Source: Anaerotalea alkaliphila
GTDB taxonomy: Bacteria; Bacillota; Clostridia; Lachnospirales; Vallitaleaceae
NCBI RefSeq assembly: GCF_010179735.1
Contig: NZ_JAAEEH010000003.1
Location: 62,001-126,000 of the forward strand
Length of the DNA stretch: 64,000 nucleotides
Reading direction: 5' to 3'
The notes beneath the pieces were generated by a model. The model was given only the letters and a program-made list of their open reading frames with translations, ran no database searches and was not told where the DNA came from. Positions within the stretch are counted from its first letter, which is position 1, and the number at the start of each line of letters is the position of its first letter. The translations under genes were made by a program, and so were the position numbers. Shown here piece by piece: positions 56,677 through 64,000 of the stretch.

Positions 56677-57648
56677 ATGATGGGCAGTTATTGGGCGAAA
56701 TATCCGGACATGGAAAAAAAACTGGCGCTGGTACAAGAGGAAATGGTGCGGCAGAACAGGACAAGTGAGCCGTTCTTCAACGAATCCCTGGAATATGTGG
56801 CGGCTGCCGGTGGGAAGATGCTGCGGCCGGCCCTTCTGTTGCTGGGAAGCGGGTTCGGCACGGCCGTTTCCGACCTGTTGCCTTTGGCCACCGCCGTTGA
56901 AATGCTGCATCTGGCTACGCTGATCCATGACGACGTCATCGACGAGGCGACCCTGCGGCGGGGAAAGGAAACCATCCAGAGCAGATACTCCAAGCGTTAT
57001 GCCGTCTATATGGGAGATTACCTTTTCAGCAGGACTTTCACCCTTCTGGCAAGGAACGACACCAGTCCGGAGGTGCTGCAGGCCTTTGCCCGGGGAATCA
57101 GCATGGTATGCATGGGGGAAATCCGGCAGAACCATATGCGGTACAACATGGACGTCCAGGTGTTGACCTACCTCAAGATCGTTTCCGGGAAAACGGCCAC
57201 CCTGTTCGCCGTGAGCCTGGCGGCGGGGGCCCAGGAGGCCCAGGCGCCCCAGGAAACGGTGAAGACCTTGGGCAAGATCGGGTACCAGATGGGAATGGCT
57301 TTCCAGCTGGTGGACGACCTGCTGGACTACGTATCGGACGCGGAGACATTGGGAAAAGAGGTCAGGAAAGACATCCTCCAAGGGTACTACACCCTGCCTG
57401 TGCTGCAGGCCCTCCAGGGACCCGGACAAGGCCGCTTGCGCGCCCTGTTGGAAGGGGGCCTGGAGGAGGAAGGGGACCTGGAAGAGTTCTGCAGCCTGGT
57501 CAGGAACAGGGGAGGCATCCAAGCCACCAGGGAGCTTGCCGCCCGCTACACGAACAAGGCCTTGGCGCTGGTGGAAACCTTGCCCGAGGCGGAAGAGAAA
57601 GGGATCCTGCGGGACCTGGTCCGGAATCTTCTGGACAGGACCTATTGA
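56677..57648 (+). CDS. dmkB: Polyprenyl diphosphate synthase (DmkB-like)
   Basis: The 323-residue all-helical trans-prenyltransferase has GGKMLRPALLLL, the first Asp-rich motif HDDVIDEA, RRGKETIQ, a GDYLFSRTF segment, GKTATLF and the second Asp-rich motif VDDLLDY. Chain length cannot be judged with certainty. Its position between ndh2 and a UbiA prenyltransferase suggests it makes the tail of the dedicated quinone, as DmkB does in flavin-based EET loci. Confidence 0.9.
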   Translation: MMGSYWAKYPDMEKKLALVQEEMVRQNRTSEPFFNESLEYVAAAGGKMLRPALLLLGSGFGTAVSDLLPLATAVEMLHLATLIHDDVIDEATLRRGKETIQSRYSKRYAVYMGDYLFSRTFTLLARNDTSPEVLQAFARGISMVCMGEIRQNHMRYNMDVQVLTYLKIVSGKTATLFAVSLAAGAQEAQAPQETVKTLGKIGYQMGMAFQLVDDLLDYVSDAETLGKEVRKDILQGYYTLPVLQALQGPGQGRLRALLEGGLEEEGDLEEFCSLVRNRGGIQATRELAARYTNKALALVETLPEAEEKGILRDLVRNLLDRTY

Positions 57649-57658
57649 AGGAGCCGTC

Positions 57659-58066
57659 ATGACAACGAGGAGTTGGTATGGTACAATGAAGAGGAAAAAT
57701 CCGATGCGGCACCTGCAATGGCCGGGATTCCCGTGTGCCGTCCTGCTCCTTCTTTTTTTGGGGCTGGCAGGCTGTGGGGAAAGGGAAGCCCTTTACACCC
57801 CCGGAATCTACGAAGGAGAGGCGGAAGGGTACCACAGCAGGATCCTCCTCCAGGTGGAGGTGGATGCCTATGGAATCCTGGACATCCGGATCCTTGAAAG
57901 CGAGGAAACCCCCATCATCCTGGAGGCGGTGGAGTCGGAGCTGCTTCCCCGGATGATCGAACGGAACCGGCCGGAGGTGGATGTTGTCAGCGGTGCGACC
58001 CACACCAGCGAGAGCATCCGGCAGGCCGTTGCCCAGGCGCTTGCGTCCGCAAGACGGAAGGAGTAG
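57659..58066 (+). CDS. Small FMN-binding lipoprotein
   Basis: The 135-residue protein has a membrane-signal region with lipobox GLAGC (Cys39) and a single FMN-binding domain ending in DVVSGATHTSESI, with Thr114 as the predicted flavinylation site. AAGGAG precedes ATG 57659; internal ATGs at 57686 and 57701 would shorten the signal region to a more usual length. It is probably a second electron carrier on the outer face, modified by the ApbE of this operon. It differs in length and sequence from the two-domain lipoprotein at the start of the operon. Confidence 0.85.
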   Translation: MTTRSWYGTMKRKNPMRHLQWPGFPCAVLLLLFLGLAGCGEREALYTPGIYEGEAEGYHSRILLQVEVDAYGILDIRILESEETPIILEAVESELLPRMIERNRPEVDVVSGATHTSESIRQAVAQALASARRKE

Positions 58067-58075
58067 AGGAGAAGG

Positions 58076-59674
58076 ATGAAGCTGCAAACGAAAATCACAG
58101 GTGTGTTCAGCCTCGTCCTGGTCCTTCTGTTCCTGGTGCTGGCATGGATGGTTTTTGGGAATGTGCGAAGCACCCTCCATGACCAGATGGGAAGCAGCGC
58201 CATGGACCTGGCAGTGACGGTGGCGTCCATGGAGGGGGTCCAGGAGGCGCTGGGGACGGGAACCAACCAGGCCTGGGTCCAGGAGCAGGTGGAAAGCTTC
58301 CGCAGCCAGACCCGCTACCAGTACATCATCGTCATGGACATGGAGGGGATCCAGTACTCCTATCCCTACGAGGCGGGGCTGGGGAAAAAGTACCGGAACG
58401 GCGGGGAAGAACGGGTGCTCCGATTTGGAGAGGCCTATGTTTCCGCAGACGACAACGCGCTGATTGCAGCAATCCGGGCCTTTGCCCCTGTCCGGCACGA
58501 GGGCAGGCAGGTGGGGGCTGTTTTGGTGGGCCTTTTGACCAAGCAGGTGTACGAGGAAAACCGGGGGAACCGGCAGAAGCTGGAAGCCATCCTGCTGTTG
58601 GGGCTTGTGGCGGGCATAGGCATCTCCGGTTTTCTGGCCTACAACATCAAGAAAAGCATCTATGGATTGGAGCCCAAGGAAATCGCCCTTCTCCTGGGCC
58701 AGCGGGACCTGATCCTGGCCAGCCTGAGCCGTGGGATCGTGGCGGTGGACCGGCAAGGAAAGGTGATCCTGATGAACGGCATGGCCAAGAGGACTTTCGG
58801 TGCAGAAGACGCCATCGGACTTCCTGTGGAGAACCTCCACAGGGAATTCGGCCGGGCGCTGCTGGAGGCCATGGAAGCGGAGGGGAAAGCCGGGCAGAGG
58901 GAAATAGCCCTAGGGATGGGGCGGATCCTGCTGTGCAGCTATTGTCCCATGGCGGATCCAAAAGGGGGGCTCACGGGTGTGGTCGCCAGTTTCGAAAACC
59001 TAACGGACGCCAAACGGCTGGCGGAGGAGCTGACCGGCTACAAGAACATGGTGCAGGCCCTGCGGGCACAGAACCACGAATTCCTCAACCGGCTGCACAC
59101 CATAGGAGGCCTGGTGCAACTGGAGGAGTATGAGGAAGTGATGGACTACATCCTGCGCGTTTCCGAGGACGTGGAGAACGTTTCGGAAATCCTCTCCAAA
59201 AGGATCAGGGAGTCCCACGTGGCGGCACTGCTGCTTGCCAAGTACCACAAGGTGACGGAGGCGAAGATTTCCCTTCAGATCCATCCGGAAAGCCGCTTGG
59301 AGCGCATTCCGGATGGGATTTCCGCAGACGGGGTCTGCTCCATCCTGGGGAACCTCCTGGACAACGCCCAGGAGGCGCTGGAGGGCACAAGCAACCCGTG
59401 GATCCGGGTCCTGGTGGAGGAGGGAAGGGAGGCGCTGGAAATCCGGGTGGACAACAATGGACCTCCCATTCCGCCGGACCTGGGGGACCGGATCTTTGAA
59501 GCCGGTGCGACCACCCGCGGGGGGGAACGGGGCATGGGCATGAAAATCGTAAAGGACCTGGTGGACCGGGCGGGAGGACGGATCGACTGGGAGAATCCGT
59601 CTGGGGGCGGGGTCCGGTGGAGCGTGGACCTTCCCTGGGAAAGCTGTTGGTCGGGGAGGTGTATGGATGGATAG
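58076..59674 (+). CDS. DcuS/CitA-family sensor histidine kinase
   Basis: The 532-residue protein has a first membrane helix (GVFSLVLVLLFLVLAWMVFG), an extracytoplasmic Cache/PAS-like sensor (~35-165), a second helix (AILLLGLVAGIGISGFLAYN), a cytoplasmic PAS domain (LASLSRGIVAVDRQGKVILM), the dimerisation helix with His334 in LRAQNHEFLNRLHTIGGLVQ, and an ATPase domain (LGNLLDNAQEAL, GERGMGMKIVKDL). Family members sense small carboxylates outside the cell. Here it lies inside an EET operon, so a redox mediator or external acid is a plausible ligand. It overlaps its response regulator by eight bases. Confidence 0.93.
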   Translation: MKLQTKITGVFSLVLVLLFLVLAWMVFGNVRSTLHDQMGSSAMDLAVTVASMEGVQEALGTGTNQAWVQEQVESFRSQTRYQYIIVMDMEGIQYSYPYEAGLGKKYRNGGEERVLRFGEAYVSADDNALIAAIRAFAPVRHEGRQVGAVLVGLLTKQVYEENRGNRQKLEAILLLGLVAGIGISGFLAYNIKKSIYGLEPKEIALLLGQRDLILASLSRGIVAVDRQGKVILMNGMAKRTFGAEDAIGLPVENLHREFGRALLEAMEAEGKAGQREIALGMGRILLCSYCPMADPKGGLTGVVASFENLTDAKRLAEELTGYKNMVQALRAQNHEFLNRLHTIGGLVQLEEYEEVMDYILRVSEDVENVSEILSKRIRESHVAALLLAKYHKVTEAKISLQIHPESRLERIPDGISADGVCSILGNLLDNAQEALEGTSNPWIRVLVEEGREALEIRVDNNGPPIPPDLGDRIFEAGATTRGGERGMGMKIVKDLVDRAGGRIDWENPSGGGVRWSVDLPWESCWSGRCMDG

Positions 59675-60356
59675 GGACATCAAGGTCCTGTTGGTGGAGG
59701 ACGACCCCATGGTCCGCAGGATCAACGGGAAATTCCTGGAAAAGATGCCCGGATTCCACTTGAGCGGGGCGGTGGACAATCTGGAGGAGGCCAGGGAACG
59801 CATCCTGGAGGCAACTCCGGACCTGGTGCTGCTGGATGTGTTTTTTCCCAGGGGAACAGGTGTGGACCTGTTGAAGTGGATCCGAAAGAACGACCTGGAA
59901 GTGGATGCCATCATGATCACCGCGGACAAGCATTCCGGCACGGTGGAGGAGGCGTTTCGGTACGGGGCGGTGGACTATCTGCTCAAGCCTTTCCAATTCC
60001 AGCGGTTCGCGGAGGCATTGGAAAGCTACAGGGACAGAAGGGAGGCCGTCCGGAAACCGGCCAGGCTTAGCCAGGAGGCCATCGACCGGTTGGGAAGGGG
60101 ATCCGCCGGTCGGGTTGCGGCGGAAGAGGAGCTGGTGGCCAACGCAACCAAGGAGAAGATTCTGGCGATCTTCCGGGATAATCCAGGGACGTCGCTGACC
60201 GCCGCCATGGTGGCGGAAAAGATCGGCGCCTCCAGGATCACCGCAAGAAAATACTTGGACGCCCTGGAGCAGAGTGGTGTGCTTGCGGTGGAAGCGGCCT
60301 ATGGAACCGTGGGCCGACCGAAAAACATGTACCATTTGCCGGGAGACACAAAATGA
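59667..60356 (+). CDS. DcuR/CitB-family response regulator
   Basis: The 229-residue protein has a receiver domain (VLLVEDDPMVRRIN; Asp57 in VLLDVFFPRGTG; conserved Lys in YLLKPFQFQRF) and a C-terminal helix-turn-helix region (LTAAMVAEKIGASRITARKYLDALE, VGRPKNMY) typical of the CitB/DcuR group. It is translationally coupled to the preceding kinase and probably controls this operon or related respiratory genes. Confidence 0.94.
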   Translation: MDRDIKVLLVEDDPMVRRINGKFLEKMPGFHLSGAVDNLEEARERILEATPDLVLLDVFFPRGTGVDLLKWIRKNDLEVDAIMITADKHSGTVEEAFRYGAVDYLLKPFQFQRFAEALESYRDRREAVRKPARLSQEAIDRLGRGSAGRVAAEEELVANATKEKILAIFRDNPGTSLTAAMVAEKIGASRITARKYLDALEQSGVLAVEAAYGTVGRPKNMYHLPGDTK

Positions 60357-60377
60357 ACCTGCAGAACGACGGAAGGG

Positions 60378-61334
60378 ATGGGACTTGCAATGCATTTGAA
60401 GGCTTTTTTGAAACTGGTGGAAATCCAAACGAAGGTGGCCAGCGCGCTTCCTTTGTGGGCTGGCGGCGCCTTCGCCTGGCATCGGTATGGGGAGGCGAGG
60501 GCATGGACATTCCTCACCTTCTGGATCTCCCTCCTTTGCATCGACATGGCCACCACGGCCATCAACAACCTGATGGACTACAGGAAGGCTGTCAGGAAGG
60601 AGGGGTACAACTACCAGGAGCACAACGCCATGGCCGCCTATGGTCTGGAGGAAAGGACCGCCGAGGGGGCGATTGCCGTCCTGCTGGGCACGGGGGCCAT
60701 CTTTGGGATCCTGCTGTCCCTCCAGACGGACCTCCTGGTCCTGGTCCTGGGGATTCTGGCCTTTGGGGTGGGAATCCTCTACTCCTGGGGACCGGTGCCC
60801 ATTTCCCGGACCCCTTTGGGTGAGGTATTCTCCGGCCTCTTCATGGGATTCCTGATCTTCTTCCTTTCCGCCTACGTGCAGTTGGAGTCTCCCGGCTGGG
60901 TGGAACTGGACCTGGAGGCAGGAAGGGTCCTTCTGGCCCTGGCATGGGTGGAGCCGGTGGTGCTTCTGCTGGTGTCCCTGCCGCTGGTGTTCGGCATCGC
61001 CAACATCATGCTGGCCAACAACATCTGTGACATGGAGGACGACCGGGCCAACGGCAGGACCACCCTCCCCATGTGCCTGGGAAAGCCCAACGCCTTGGCT
61101 CTGTTCAAGGGCCTGTATGTGCTGGCCTATCTGTCGCCGGTGCTTCTGGCCGCAACGGGAATCCTTCCGTGGACAGGTTTCCTTGCTCCGGTGGCCTATC
61201 TTCCCGTGCATCGGATGGTGCAAGGCTTCGTCCGGAATCCGGACAAGAAAGAGACCTTTGTGCTCTCGGTAAAGAGCTTTCTCTGGACCGGGCTCTTCCA
61301 TGTGCTGGTGAGCCTGTCCGGACTGGTCCTGTAG
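60378..61334 (+). CDS. dmkA: UbiA-family prenyltransferase (DmkA/MenA-like)
   Basis: The 318-residue protein has about eight membrane helices and both Asp-rich motifs of UbiA prenyltransferases: NNLMDYRKAV in the first and NNICDMEDDRANGRTTLPM in the second. It would attach the polyprenyl tail to dihydroxynaphthoate or a related ring to make demethylmenaquinone. In Listeria, DmkA and DmkB supply a quinone used only by EET. ATG 60378 is the longest start; ATG 60390 is also possible. It is the last gene of the operon. Confidence 0.9.
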   Translation: MGLAMHLKAFLKLVEIQTKVASALPLWAGGAFAWHRYGEARAWTFLTFWISLLCIDMATTAINNLMDYRKAVRKEGYNYQEHNAMAAYGLEERTAEGAIAVLLGTGAIFGILLSLQTDLLVLVLGILAFGVGILYSWGPVPISRTPLGEVFSGLFMGFLIFFLSAYVQLESPGWVELDLEAGRVLLALAWVEPVVLLLVSLPLVFGIANIMLANNICDMEDDRANGRTTLPMCLGKPNALALFKGLYVLAYLSPVLLAATGILPWTGFLAPVAYLPVHRMVQGFVRNPDKKETFVLSVKSFLWTGLFHVLVSLSGLVL

Positions 61335-61353
61335 TACCGGAAAAAGGCAGACG

Positions 61354-61403
61354 GGAAAAGGGGGCCGCTGCACCAATCGATTGGTGCGGCGGCCCCCTTT
61401 TCC
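61354..61403. terminator. Bidirectional terminator ending the EET operon and metH
   Basis: A 50-base inverted repeat centred between 61378 and 61379 (left arm GGAAAAGGGGGCCGC...CCAATC) has a single G-U pair and A-rich/T-rich outer ends. It separates convergent dmkA and metH. Confidence 0.92.
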
Positions 61404-61411
61404 ATGGGGTT

Positions 61412-64000
61412 CTATCTGTATTTGATGCGGGTGCTGATCAGCCTTTCCGTCTGTGCCTTTTCCATGCCTTTGCGAAGGCTGTAGTCCGCCACCTGGTCCT
61501 CGCCGATATGGTAGAGGTCGAAGTACTTGGCCCTGGGGGAGGCGAAATAAAGGCCGGATACGCTGGCAGCCGGGACCATCATGTGGTTTTCCGTCAGGGT
61601 GACGCCGATGGATTCCTGGGCATCCAGCATTTCGAAGAGGGTGGTCTTTTCCGAGTGGTCGATCAGGGAGGGGTAGCCGAAGGCAGGACGGATGCCCTGA
61701 TAGTCGGCGCGGAGGAGGGCTTCCAGGTGCAGGTCCTCGTCGGCCGCATATCCCCAAATTTCCTTGCGCACCCGCTCGTGCAGGTATTCGGCAAACGCTT
61801 CCGCCAGACGGTCCGAAAGGATTTTGACCATCAGGGCGCCGTACTCGTCGTGGGCCTCCTTGTGTCTGGCGATCAGGTCTTCCGCTCCCAATCCGGCGGT
61901 GACCACAAAGGCTCCCACATAGTCCCGGAAGGTTCCGTCTTCGGAAGGGGGGGCGACATAGTCGGTGAGGCTCACATGGGGGCTTCCCACCCGTTGCTGG
62001 CGGAAGTTGTAGAAGGTGTACTCCTTGTCCCCGTCCAGCAGCACCAGGTCGTCCTCCCTGGCGGCGGCGGGGAAGATCCCCACCAGACCCTTGCAGCAGG
62101 TGGGATTTTCCCGTTTCATCTCCTCCAGGGTCTCCAAGGCGTCCGCATGGAGTTTTCCAGCCTCTTCCCCGAGGACGGGGTCTTCCAGGATGTCGGGGAA
62201 ACGCTTCTTGAATTCCCAGGCGGTGAAGAAGAAGGTCCAATCGATGTAAGGAACCAGGGTCTCTATGGAAACATCCTCCACGGTCTGGATTCCCAGCTGG
62301 TTCGGCTTATGGACCGACTCCCTGGACCAGTCCACCTGGGGACGGTTCTGTCGGGCATCCGCCAGAGGAACCAGGGGAGCGGCATGGGTCTTGGAAACGG
62401 AAATGACCCGCTCATACTCCTTGTAGAGCTCGTTCACAAAGGAGTCCCGGGCTCTGGGGTCCATCAGGGCTTTGGCGGCCTCCACTCCTTTGGTGGCATC
62501 CGCCGCATGGACCACGGGCTGGCTGTAGTGGGGGACGATCTTCAGCCCCGTGTGGAGCTTGGAGGTGGTCGCCCCGCCGATCAGCAGGGGCAGCCGGATC
62601 CCCTCCTTTTCCAGGAGGTCGGCCATGCCCACCATCTCATCCAAAGACGGCGTGATCAGGCCACTCAAGCCGATCATGTCCACGGATTCCCGGCGGGCCG
62701 CCTCCAGGATGTCGCCAGGCGACACCATGATGCCCAGGTCCACCACCTCGAAATTGTTGCACTGGAGCACCACGCCCACGATGTTCTTTCCGATGTCGTG
62801 GACATCCCCCTTCACCGTCGCCAGCAGGACCTTTCCGGCGCTGGAAGAGGTGGATGCGCTGTTCTCCGCCTCGATGTGGGGGAGCAGATGGGCCACGGCC
62901 TTTTTCATCACCCGGGCGCTCTTCACAACCTGGGGCAGGAACATCTTGCCTTCCCCGAACAGGTCGCCAACGGCCCGCATGCCGTCCATCAGGGGGCCCT
63001 CGATCAGGTCGATTGCGGTGGGCAGGACGCCTCTGGCCTCCTCCAGGTCCGCCTCCAGGTGGTCGGTGATGCCCCGCATCAGGGAAACCTTGAGCCTCTC
63101 CTGCACGGAGGTTTCCCGCCATGCTTGGGTGGCTTCCTGTCTTCCGGAGGACTCCGCCTTCACCTGGCTGGCGAATTCGATCAGGGCGTCCGTTGCCCCT
63201 TCGTCCCTGTTGAGGACCACGTCCTCACAAAGCTTCAGGAGGGTCGGGTCCAGATCGTCGTAGATCTGCACCAGTCCCGGATTCAGGATGGCCATGTCCA
63301 GGCCTGCCTTGATGGCGTGATAGAGGAAGACGGAATGCATGGCTTCCCGGACCACGTTGTTTCCCCGGAAGGAGAAGGACAGGTTGCTGAGGCCTCCGCT
63401 GGTCTTGGCGTGGGGCAGATGCTCCTTGATCCAGGACACGGCGCGGATGAAGTCCACCGCATAGTTGTTGTGGACGTCCATGCCGGTGGCGATGGCCAGG
63501 ATGTTCACGTCGAAGATGATGTCCTCGGGAGGGAAATCCACAACCTGGGTCAGGAGGTGGTAGGCCCTTTCGGCGATCTGGATCTTCCGTTCAAAGGAAT
63601 CCGCCTGGCCCTCTTCGTCAAAGGCCATGACCACTACGGCGGCGCCGAATTTCCGGATGGTCGCCGCCTGCTCCAGGAATTCCTCCTCCCCGTTCTTCAG
63701 GCTGATGGAGTTGACCACCGGCTTGCCCTGGAGGGCTTTCAGCCCGGCCAGGATCACTTCCCATTTGGAGGAGTCCACCATCACGGGAACCTTGGCGATG
63801 TCCGGCTCCGAGGAGATCAGCTTCAGGAATATGTCCATCTCCTCCGCACCTTCCAGGAGGCCGTCGTCGAAATTCACGTCGATGATCTGGGCCCCGTTTT
63901 CCACCTGGTTCTTGGCGATGGACAAGGCCTCTTCGTATTTCTTCTCCCGGATCAGCCGGGCGAATTTGGCAGATCCGGAAACATTGGTCCGCTCCCCCAC
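61412..64000 (-). CDS. metH: Cobalamin-dependent methionine synthase, C-terminal part (cut by window edge)
   Basis: The visible 862 residues cover three of the four MetH modules. First is the methyltetrahydrofolate-binding barrel ([42 protein letters not shown]). Next is the cobalamin-binding module, with the cap and the [10 protein letters not shown] motif whose His ligates cobalt. Last is the C-terminal AdoMet-dependent reactivation domain ([21 protein letters not shown]). The homocysteine-binding module lies beyond the edge. It is the full-length type with its own reactivation domain, and it links the folate pathway in this window to methionine, provided the cell has vitamin B12. Confidence 0.97.
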   Translation of the reverse strand: MGERTNVSGSAKFARLIREKKYEEALSIAKNQVENGAQIIDVNFDDGLLEGAEEMDIFLKLISSEPDIAKVPVMVDSSKWEVILAGLKALQGKPVVNSISLKNGEEEFLEQAATIRKFGAAVVVMAFDEEGQADSFERKIQIAERAYHLLTQVVDFPPEDIIFDVNILAIATGMDVHNNYAVDFIRAVSWIKEHLPHAKTSGGLSNLSFSFRGNNVVREAMHSVFLYHAIKAGLDMAILNPGLVQIYDDLDPTLLKLCEDVVLNRDEGATDALIEFASQVKAESSGRQEATQAWRETSVQERLKVSLMRGITDHLEADLEEARGVLPTAIDLIEGPLMDGMRAVGDLFGEGKMFLPQVVKSARVMKKAVAHLLPHIEAENSASTSSSAGKVLLATVKGDVHDIGKNIVGVVLQCNNFEVVDLGIMVSPGDILEAARRESVDMIGLSGLITPSLDEMVGMADLLEKEGIRLPLLIGGATTSKLHTGLKIVPHYSQPVVHAADATKGVEAAKALMDPRARDSFVNELYKEYERVISVSKTHAAPLVPLADARQNRPQVDWSRESVHKPNQLGIQTVEDVSIETLVPYIDWTFFFTAWEFKKRFPDILEDPVLGEEAGKLHADALETLEEMKRENPTCCKGLVGIFPAAAREDDLVLLDGDKEYTFYNFRQQRVGSPHVSLTDYVAPPSEDGTFRDYVGAFVVTAGLGAEDLIARHKEAHDEYGALMVKILSDRLAEAFAEYLHERVRKEIWGYAADEDLHLEALLRADYQGIRPAFGYPSLIDHSEKTTLFEMLDAQESIGVTLTENHMMVPAASVSGLYFASPRAKYFDLYHIGEDQVADYSLRKGMEKAQTERLISTRIKYR

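Noticed and set aside
59205-62240. A 1011-codon open frame on the minus strand across the EET operon end and metH
   Set aside because: It crosses a strong terminator, is Pro/Gly/Arg-rich low-complexity translation, and lies opposite or out of frame with well-supported genes.

Overview
The window reads as chromosome of an anaerobic, GC-rich member of the Firmicutes (Clostridia-like). Supporting signs are strong AGGAGG-type ribosome binding sites with some GTG/TTG starts, sigma-A type promoters, AddAB rather than RecBCD, pyruvate:ferredoxin oxidoreductase, a nine-gene V/A-type ATPase operon, Crp/Fnr- and LacI-type regulators, and a Rex-like operator. I cannot name a genus. I found no rRNA, tRNA, CRISPR array, insertion sequence or prophage gene. 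Most of the window is densely packed coding DNA; the two stretches of more than 300 bases without a gene (6312-6624 and 44051-45064) both look like structured RNA.

Layout. 1-5.5 kb: end of an alpha-2-macroglobulin-like protein, a MEMO-family protein, a UvrD-like helicase, an iron alcohol dehydrogenase, mscL. 5.6-11.2 kb: a Crp/Fnr regulator, a long structured leader and nifJ (PFOR), then a metallophosphoesterase. 11.2-16.4 kb: an amylosucrase-like GH13 enzyme divergent from its probable LacI repressor (palindromic operator at the promoter), then an oxidoreductase-peroxiredoxin-YjbQ operon. 16.5-20.2 kb: a small acidic protein and addB. 20.3-28.9 kb: V-type ATPase operon in the order H(G)-C-I-K-F-E-A-B-D. 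29-34.4 kb: an almost complete folate/pABA operon (folE, pabA, pabB, pabC, an HD hydrolase, folP, a folB-folK fusion), ending tail to tail on pyk. 36-41.3 kb: addA (far from addB), a methyltransferase, hslO. 41.5-44.1 kb: a four-module CoA-disulfide-reductase/rhodanese/TusA/DsrE fusion behind a Rex-like operator.

44.3-45.9 kb is the most unusual part. A strong promoter with an A/T-rich upstream tract drives roughly 0.65 kb of non-coding, GC-poor DNA full of nested stems, a candidate large structured RNA. It is followed by two convergent, overlapping RlmH-like genes: one has lost the family C-terminal tail, and the other keeps the tail but has a changed SAM loop.

46-52.6 kb: a CxxC protein, leuCD, and a soluble signalling pair (a response regulator with an HD-GYP output, and a histidine kinase whose sensor is a LacI-type sugar-binding fold with no DNA-binding domain). 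52.7-61.3 kb: a flavin-based extracellular electron transfer (EET) operon with a two-FMN-site lipoprotein, ApbE flavinyltransferase, Ndh2 with a membrane extension, a polyprenyl diphosphate synthase, a second small flavinylated lipoprotein, a DcuS/DcuR-like two-component system and a UbiA-type prenyltransferase. Together they would carry electrons from NADH through a dedicated quinone to flavoproteins outside the membrane. The window ends in metH on the minus strand, cut by the edge.
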